64,000 nt of DNA from Limonium bicolor (taxonomy: Eukaryota > Streptophyta > Magnoliopsida > Caryophyllales > Plumbaginaceae). Shown one piece after another: positions 60,810 to 64,000 of this stretch. The position numbers and the translations under genes are program-made. Position 1 is the stretch's first letter. Each line of letters starts with the position of its first letter. The notes under the pieces are model-generated. The model was given only the letters and a program-made list of their open reading frames with translations, was not told the DNA's origin and searched no databases. The DNA is taken from the NCBI GenBank assembly GCA_023374045.1, contig CM041776.1, positions 315,134,722-315,198,721 of the forward strand, in the 5' to 3' direction.

Positions 60810-61445
60810 TGGAGGCAACTTTTATTGCCTCTGTAAACCAAAAAATTGCCTCTATAAGTGTTTAGGGGCGACAAAATGGTTGCCTCTAGGTTGCCTCTAA
60901 AGGATTGCCTCACTTGATTATGGGGGGACTAAAACAATTGCCTTTGCTGAGTTTACCTACAGAGGCAACTTTACTCGCCTCCATTGATCTTTAACATTTG
61001 AGGCAAGCAATAACTCGCCCCCGTTGTTCTTAAACTACTGAGGCAACAAACTTAACTCGCCTCCGTTGAGATGTGTGAAGAATATCCGCACAACAAGCAA
61101 GCGAGGCAACACTTATTACTCGCCTCTATTGATATACCACAAACGAGGCAAGCGTTAAATCTCGCCTCCGTTGGTCTATGTAGGGATTAGTAATAGAGGC
61201 AATCAAAGCGAGTCGCCTCTATTGGTGTATTACAAACGAGGCAAGACTTCGGACTCGCCCCCATTGCTTTATGTAGTGACTAAACAACAGAGGCAACCTT
61301 TGTATTCTCACCTTCGTTGATGTCCAACAAGCGAGGCAAGACTTTAACTTGCCTCCGTTGCTCTGTGTAGAGAATGAACAACAGAGGCGACCTGCAGTCC
61401 TCGCCTCAATTGATATATCAGAAAAGAGGCAATCGGGAAGTTGCC
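60810..61445. repeat. GAGGCAA/TTGCCTC subterminal repeat array
   Basis: About twenty copies of GAGGCAA or its complement are visible, often as a pair GAGGCAA-N(10-15)-TCGCCTCCGTTG, spaced about 55-70 bases. The array gives an open minus-strand frame (61581-61219) of repetitive composition that is not a gene. Confidence 0.88.
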
Positions 61446-61749
61446 CCCGTTGATCTTTTATTTTGAAAAAAAAAATCGTACAGGACGTTTCTTCACAAAA
61501 TGCTTCATTTACAGAGTGCAAACGTATAGAGAGAATACAAGCAAAGCAGTGATTACTTGCAATGTTTTGTTTAATCTTCACTTGATCTATAATGATAAAA
61601 TTTCAACAGAACATTAATGTATAATTCATCCATACACAACAAGAGAGGGGTGCTATTACAATGGATGATTATCAGAGATTTGAGTGCTTATCTATTACAA
61701 AATTATAGTCACTCAATCAGATGTGGAAATATGTGCATCATCATACATT

Positions 61750-61860
61750 GGAGAGCACCATGGGAATCATCGAAATCTGGTTGTTGGCCTTGTGGCTTTG
61801 TATACACCCTAGCAAGCCCCATTTCCTCCCACATTTTCGCAAGAAGTCAATCCATATTAG
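61750..61860 (-). pseudogene. DRG-type GTPase gene fragment captured by the CACTA element
   Basis: After an acceptor-like TTACAGCAG the minus strand reads NMD, a TGA, then LLAKMWEEMGLARVYTKPQ and GQQPDFDD. This is the C-terminal region of DRG GTPases (family pattern DRLLA.MWEEMGLVRVYTKPQGQQPDF). The TGA stands where the family has Arg (CGA to TGA). One extra base follows DFDD; beyond it P-M-V-L-S corresponds to the usual PVVLS. The G domain and the rest of the TGS domain are missing. It lies in the same orientation as, and downstream of, the HSP60 fragment. Confidence 0.78.
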
Positions 61861-62215
61861 CTGCTGTAATCAAACAAACCAAGACAGTTAACTCGTACAC
61901 CAACTTCAACAAATCAATTTTGTACCCAACATATTACAAGAAACAGAAGTGGTTTCCAGTATTTGACTTGAAACATGAAAGCATTCAAGATATAATAATA
62001 ATGTTCCGAACAGTAACAACCTCATACTAGATTGGCAAACTCCATAGTTTTCCCTCTAAATGAAGAGTGAGTGCCATAAACTAGATTTATCAATATCTGA
62101 ATATCCAACAGCTGGGGGAAAGTATTAGAGATTGCAACACATAAGACAAAAGCATACCAGGCAGAAATCTTCTAGTTACCAAACAGCGGAAGAAACTTGA
62201 CAAAACAGCAGTTAC

Positions 62216-62877
62216 CTGTTCAGATCTTTTCTCAATGCTCTTCTTATCACCCGAACCATCAAGAATCACAGTCCACATTTTCTGCCACAATCAACAAGGG
62301 CCTTTGTTTGTAAAGTTTTGAATAATAACAAAATTAGCATACAACAAAATATACAATTTGATCCAAAAATCATTCAAATCTAATCAAATTAGAATCGAAT
62401 ACAAATATAAACATTCAACAAGTTTCAATACCTTCAATGCGAGCTCAAGGGCCTTCACCAGCTGGATATCTTCTTCTCATGTATCAAAATTAGTGGGTCA
62501 TCTAATTCCTGAAAGAATTGCACCCATGTACAACATAGTCATCAATCAGCATATATGGTGATGTTACTTCGTAAGTATGAGAGAGGTAACATAATAAAGC
62601 AACAAATACATACACATTTTTTAGTCTTCTGGTTGGTTATGAAGTAGGGGGAGATGTAACCTCCGTCCAATTTCATGCCCTCAACAACTTCTTGCTCATT
62701 GTACAGTGTCTTTCCATCCTTGAGAGGGAAAAGCCAATGAATTTGATGAGCATATAATGTCAGACAGAACTTAAACCAGATCAATGCTTTTTCCCTAAAT
62801 AAAATAAATTACTCCCTCTTTGCCAACCCTATCAACTCACCAATCTCCCTTTCACCATTTGTAGAGATGGTGCCAAC
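62216..62877 (-). pseudogene. Mitochondrial-type chaperonin HSP60 (CPN60) fragments, introns retained
   Basis: Four exon-like pieces lie in order on the minus strand. (a) 62877-62830, VGTISTNGEREIGELI after a CAG acceptor. (b) 62718-62614, [17 protein letters not shown] and [12 protein letters not shown] to KKC, then GTATGT. (c) 62508-62432, ELDDPLILIHEKKISS and, after a small frame-breaking deletion, VKALELALK, then GTATTG. (d) about 62275-62216, TVILDGSGDKKSIEKRSEQ, then GTAACT. These match group I chaperonin apical and intermediate domain segments of plant mitochondrial CPN60. The stretch normally between (a) and (b) (AKAMEKVGKEGVIT) and the long part between (c) and (d) are missing. Retained introns show capture of genomic DNA, not a processed copy. 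Confidence 0.85.
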
Positions 62878-63328
62878 CTGAAAATTATACAGAACAACAT
62901 TATTGAATTTAGAAGAAAACAAGTCAGTTAGATTCGGTCTATAAGCAAAACAATAACAAGTATGTATGATAAAGATACGAGGGTTGTTTCTTTAGAACAG
63001 CTCCTGTTGATTCGGCCTTCAGTCCCTTTTATTCGCTATCCATAATTATGAGTGTTATTGAAGTCTTGTACTACTTTTAGTTAGTGTTCGTTAACTCATT
63101 CGTTTAACTTTTAACTCGTAAATTCTTGACAGGCGTTATGTTAGGACAACCATTTTTATACTAATAATTATAGTATACAATTATACAAGAACATGATCCA
63201 TGCTTCTGATAATAGGTGGATGACACATCTGACAGGATCTCCTTCTGCATCAGACAGTTTGGGTAGCCATGCACGGTTCCCTCTGACCAAGGAACTTATC
63301 GGTTCTTGGAATTTTCTTGAGCAGACCT
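62878..63328. other. Continuation of CACTA interior or spacer, nothing recognised
   Basis: AT-rich sequence without a recognised exon. Confidence 0.35.
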
Positions 63329-64000
63329 GTAACAGTCATCCCCTCGTGATCACAATGTGCAACCGATAATCAGTGATCCCCGGATTTCTCACCTTACTAG
63401 AAGTACTCACCGTACTCAACCTCTCACTGTGCAATTAAGTTCTTTTAATCTAAATACCTAAGATTCAATCTTACGTTATACAATGATTAACTTCTCGGAT
63501 GCATATCTGCATTTTAGGTCTTTAATGTATACTCGAAGGTCATCTAATGTTGTTCCGTATTCGGATACATTTTCATTTGTGAACGGTATTCTCGTTACTC
63601 TACCTAAGGTATTCTTCTTAGGTTAGTTTAGGAATATATAATGTATATAATCATCCTAACATAGGTAATATTTCTCTTATCACATTTCATAACTCAATTC
63701 AAATTATGTTTGGTATTGCCTCGGTCCGAATATGCGTTCACGCACAATTAATAAACATGAGGTAGTCGGGCAATTAAATCACATAAACTCATCAATATAA
63801 ATTCACACATATCACTCTTAGAAAGCATTCACACATACATGTTCGAACCCAAGGAAATCCTTAGGAACAATTGGACCACACGATAACATACTGTTCACCG
63901 ACGGAGAGAAGAGCATACATCCTATCCCGAGTCTGTCCTCCATGTACTCAGATGTGGAATTTATATATACAGTAAGTATCAATCTATTCTAATTCAAACC
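63329..64000 (-). mobile_element. LTR of the long gypsy superfamily, truncated by window edge
   Basis: TGTAACAGTCATCCCC at 63329 has the reverse-orientation start of the superfamily. Read on the minus strand, ATTGTTCCTAAGGATTTCC and TTGGGTTCGAACATGTATG (about 63870-63840) match LTR 4 at about 42575-42600 and 42645 (TGTCCTAAGGAATTCCTTGG). No clear copy of the conserved hairpin is seen about 100 nt in. Confidence 0.55.

Larger units (their letters stand above)
60789..63328. mobile_element. CACTA element end with captured gene fragments; far end not found
   Basis: CACTACTACATATAAAGG at 60789 is a CACTA-type terminus. It is followed to about 61445 by a dense array of GAGGCAA and its complement TTGCCTC (with variants such as TCGCCTCCGTTG), the subterminal organisation of En/Spm elements. 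Beyond the array lie HSP60-like and DRG-like exon fragments, all on the minus strand. No transposase is seen, and no opposite terminus before the LTR that starts at 63329. The right boundary is therefore arbitrary. Confidence 0.7.

Noticed and set aside
60810..61445. CRISPR-like regularly spaced repeats
   Set aside because: Units are short, occur in both orientations with irregular spacing, and sit behind a CACTA terminus in a plant genome.
61219..61581. 120-residue minus-strand frame
   Set aside because: It runs through the CACTA subterminal repeats and has repetitive, domain-free sequence.

Overview
The window is a TE-dense stretch of a plant nuclear genome, most probably a eudicot. Two host genes are recognisable. 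The 3' end of a GH3 beta-D-xylosidase gene (BXL2-like) runs off the left edge (1-839, +). A complete 11-exon BAK1/SERK3-type receptor kinase gene lies at 45787-51406 (+). No tRNA, rRNA, CRISPR or prokaryotic feature was seen.

Almost everything else is transposon-derived. The dominant component is a superfamily of very long (2.2-5.4 kb) Ty3/gypsy LTRs. In sense orientation they begin TGAAATACCC (or TGTTATACCCC) and end GGGTGTTACA. The sense direction is set by a PBS (TGGTATCAGAGC) directly downstream of the copy at 33947-36659. Four copies are solo LTRs with perfect 5-bp target duplications: 7637-10041 (ATAAT), 12305-16314 (CCACC), 24918-29393 (CAAAC) and 38584-44006 (CCCGA). Others are at 29962-33791, 33947-36659 (followed by PBS and gag), 56300-58468, and 63329 to the right edge. 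Several share a 9-bp-stem hairpin about 90-112 nt from the 3' end, a short exon-like segment ending in a splice-donor motif, and blocks of short palindromes.

Layout: 1-839 BXL; 1.5-6.0 kb CACTA debris with a nested foldback MULE; 6.4-7.3 kb MITEs; 7.6-10.0 kb solo LTR; 10.0-19.1 kb Ty3/gypsy and Ty1/copia remnants around a second solo LTR; 19.8-34 kb an Athila-like gag-protease remnant split by a MULE (9-bp TSD TAATAAGAA), which is itself split by a solo LTR; 34-38.4 kb a gypsy 5' LTR plus gag; 38.4-44.7 kb a DUF4283-type retroelement ORF split by a 5.4-kb solo LTR; 45.8-51.4 kb the receptor kinase gene with a Stowaway MITE in intron 10 and a 147-bp tandem duplication over its stop codon; 52-56 kb foldback and AT-rich sequence; 56-59.2 kb gypsy LTR and a TRIM; 60.8-63.3 kb a CACTA end.

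The strongest candidate for something new is the CACTA element starting at 60789. Behind a dense GAGGCAA/TTGCCTC subterminal array it carries, all on the minus strand, spliced-looking fragments of a mitochondrial chaperonin (HSP60/CPN60) gene and of a DRG-type GTPase gene, as expected for a gene-capturing (Pack-) CACTA. The second is the compensatory base change in the LTR hairpins.
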